Of a DNA stretch of 64,000 bases, positions 63,095-64,000 are shown piece after piece. The notes beneath the pieces are model-generated. The model did no database searches. It had not been told where the DNA came from and worked only from the letters and a program-made list of their open reading frames with translations. Both the position numbers and the translations under genes were made by a program. Every line of letters begins with the position of its first letter. Position 1 is the first letter of the stretch. This DNA is from Shimazuella kribbensis DSM 45090 (GTDB lineage: Bacteria > Bacillota > Bacilli > Thermoactinomycetales > Thermoactinomycetaceae), in assembly GCF_000428065.1 (NCBI RefSeq), contig NZ_ATZF01000001.1:115822-179821 (forward strand), in the 5' to 3' direction.

Positions 63095-64000
63095 ATGTTG
63101 CAATCAGCAAATGATGTCTGGGATTGGTTGTCGAATCACACACCTGCAAAGATTCATCCTGGCTTGAGTCGAATGGAACATGTTTTAGAAGAACTCGGTC
63201 ATCCAGAAAGGCGTTTAAAGGTGATTCATATCGCTGGGACGAATGGGAAAGGCTCTGTAGCAGCGATGTTATCGAGTGTTTTGCAAGAGGCAGGATATTC
63301 GGTTGGTCTATTTACTTCTCCTGAGCTCACCCATTGGAGTGATCGGATACGTTTAAATGGGGAAGGAATTCCGGAATCGGAACTCGTTCGTTGGACAGAA
63401 CGTCTTCGACCCATTATAGAAAAAATGGACGAGCCACCAACGGATTTTGAATTTTGGACATTAATCGCTCTGTGTTATTTTGCTTATGAAGCAACCCCTT
63501 GGTTTGTTATTATGGAAACGGGTCTTGGTGGTCGATTGGATTCTACAAATGTGGTTTATCCACTGGTAAGTATTATTACTCAAATTGACTATGATCATAT
63601 GGAGTTTTTGGGTTCTACTATTACAGAGATTGCAAAAGAAAAAGCAGGAATCATAAAATCTGGAGTCCCTGTAGTTACGAGTACGAATGGATCAGAAGCA
63701 TTGGCTGCTTTACAACAAGTAGCTGATGCCAAACAGAGTAAACTTTATCGCGTTGGTCGAGATTTTATGGTGAATCCGATTCGGTATGATCAAGAAGGGC
63801 AGTCTTTTCAGTTTACTAGTAAAATGTTGCAAACTACTTCTCGAATCACATTGAAAGGAGAGCACCAACTTGCCAATGCAGGAGCGGCCATTATGGCAAT
63901 ATCGATCTTGTGTCAACAATATGCTACCATTGTGGAGCCGATTCATTTAGAAATAGGATTAGGCGAAGCTACATGGCCTGGACGTATGGAAGAAGTGGAT
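63095..64000 (+). CDS. folC: folylpolyglutamate synthase/dihydrofolate synthase (N-terminal part)
   Basis: From an ATG at 63095 (behind AAAGGAGA) 302 codons run off the window: LSRMEHVLEELGHPERRLKV, HIAGTNGKGSVAAML (ATP loop), LFTSPELTHWSDRIR, ETGLGGRLDSTNVV and QIDYDHMEFLG. This is the FolC Mur-ligase-like fold, which adds glutamate to folates. valS-folC order is common in Bacillales. The C-terminal domain is outside. Confidence 0.93.
   Translation, partial: MLQSANDVWDWLSNHTPAKIHPGLSRMEHVLEELGHPERRLKVIHIAGTNGKGSVAAMLSSVLQEAGYSVGLFTSPELTHWSDRIRLNGEGIPESELVRWTERLRPIIEKMDEPPTDFEFWTLIALCYFAYEATPWFVIMETGLGGRLDSTNVVYPLVSIITQIDYDHMEFLGSTITEIAKEKAGIIKSGVPVVTSTNGSEALAALQQVADAKQSKLYRVGRDFMVNPIRYDQEGQSFQFTSKMLQTTSRITLKGEHQLANAGAAIMAISILCQQYATIVEPIHLEIGLGEATWPGRMEEVD

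Noticed and set aside
1-64000. Prophage, insertion sequence or integrative element
   Set aside because: No integrase, transposase, terminal repeats, tRNA attachment site or phage structural gene was seen; the GC-rich islands alone do not prove a mobile element.

Overview
The window comes from a low-GC Gram-positive, endospore-forming bacterium of the order Bacillales. The evidence is SAM-I riboswitches, a valine T-box, bacillithiol synthesis (bshC), homologues of Bacillus subtilis YlaH, YlaI, YlaJ, YlbO/RsfA, YktB and YngE-G, an SR1P-type peptide, and strong AGGAGG-like ribosome binding sites. The RuBisCO-like methionine-salvage branch together with an adenosylhomocysteinase would fit a Thermoactinomycetaceae-like genome, but that placement is an inference. 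No rRNA, tRNA, CRISPR array, transposase or integrase was seen.

Layout. Positions 1-8103 carry methionine salvage: mtnW and mtnE on the minus strand, and divergently mtnK-mtnA followed by a ribose-type ABC importer. Two SAM riboswitches control mtnW and the mtnK operon. 8.1-13.0 kb holds small membrane proteins, a TetR regulator with its divergent target, a MarR-SDR pair and a FAD protein. 13.9-17.3 kb holds two cell-wall hydrolases and an AEC transporter. 17.5-23.0 kb is accessory DNA: a methyltransferase pseudogene, a partial tandem duplication, a DUF6678-like gene and a YdcF-family protein. 23.5-30.3 kb carries the DbpA helicase and a Bce-type peptide-sensing and detoxification module (membrane protein, ATPase and permease divergent from response regulator and kinase). 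31.2-36.9 kb has DUF1885, GAF, SR1P, a quinone-oxidoreductase-like protein, an Lrp regulator, speA and yktB.

37-45.5 kb follows a yla/yqg-like order: a glycerophosphodiesterase, ylaH, ylaI, a VanY-type peptidase and ylaJ, then an operon for extracytoplasmic thiol and sulfur redox (MBL hydrolase, TlpA-like, CcdA, ResA-like, rhodanese, MidA-like). 45.7-57.8 kb resembles the B. subtilis ylbO-panE-bshC-mraZ-rsmH-ftsL-pbpB order, with a leucine-catabolism yngHB-G-F-E cassette and ahcY inserted. The division cluster stops after pbpB. 58.3-64 kb holds a truncated globin, a DUF975-like protein, T-box-valS and the start of folC.

The most unusual signal is four short GC-rich islands (about 13.24-13.89, 18.71-19.51, 30.84-31.13 and 34.13-34.29 kb) lying only in intergenic spaces of an otherwise AT-rich chromosome. 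Each holds one small gene with its own ribosome binding site and a hairpin; one encodes a protein resembling SMODS-associated NUDIX domains. They look foreign: single-gene phage-like or defence-like cassettes, or assembly chimeras. Other decay marks are a speA fragment downstream of intact speA, and a tandem copy of the C-terminal part of a membrane protein.
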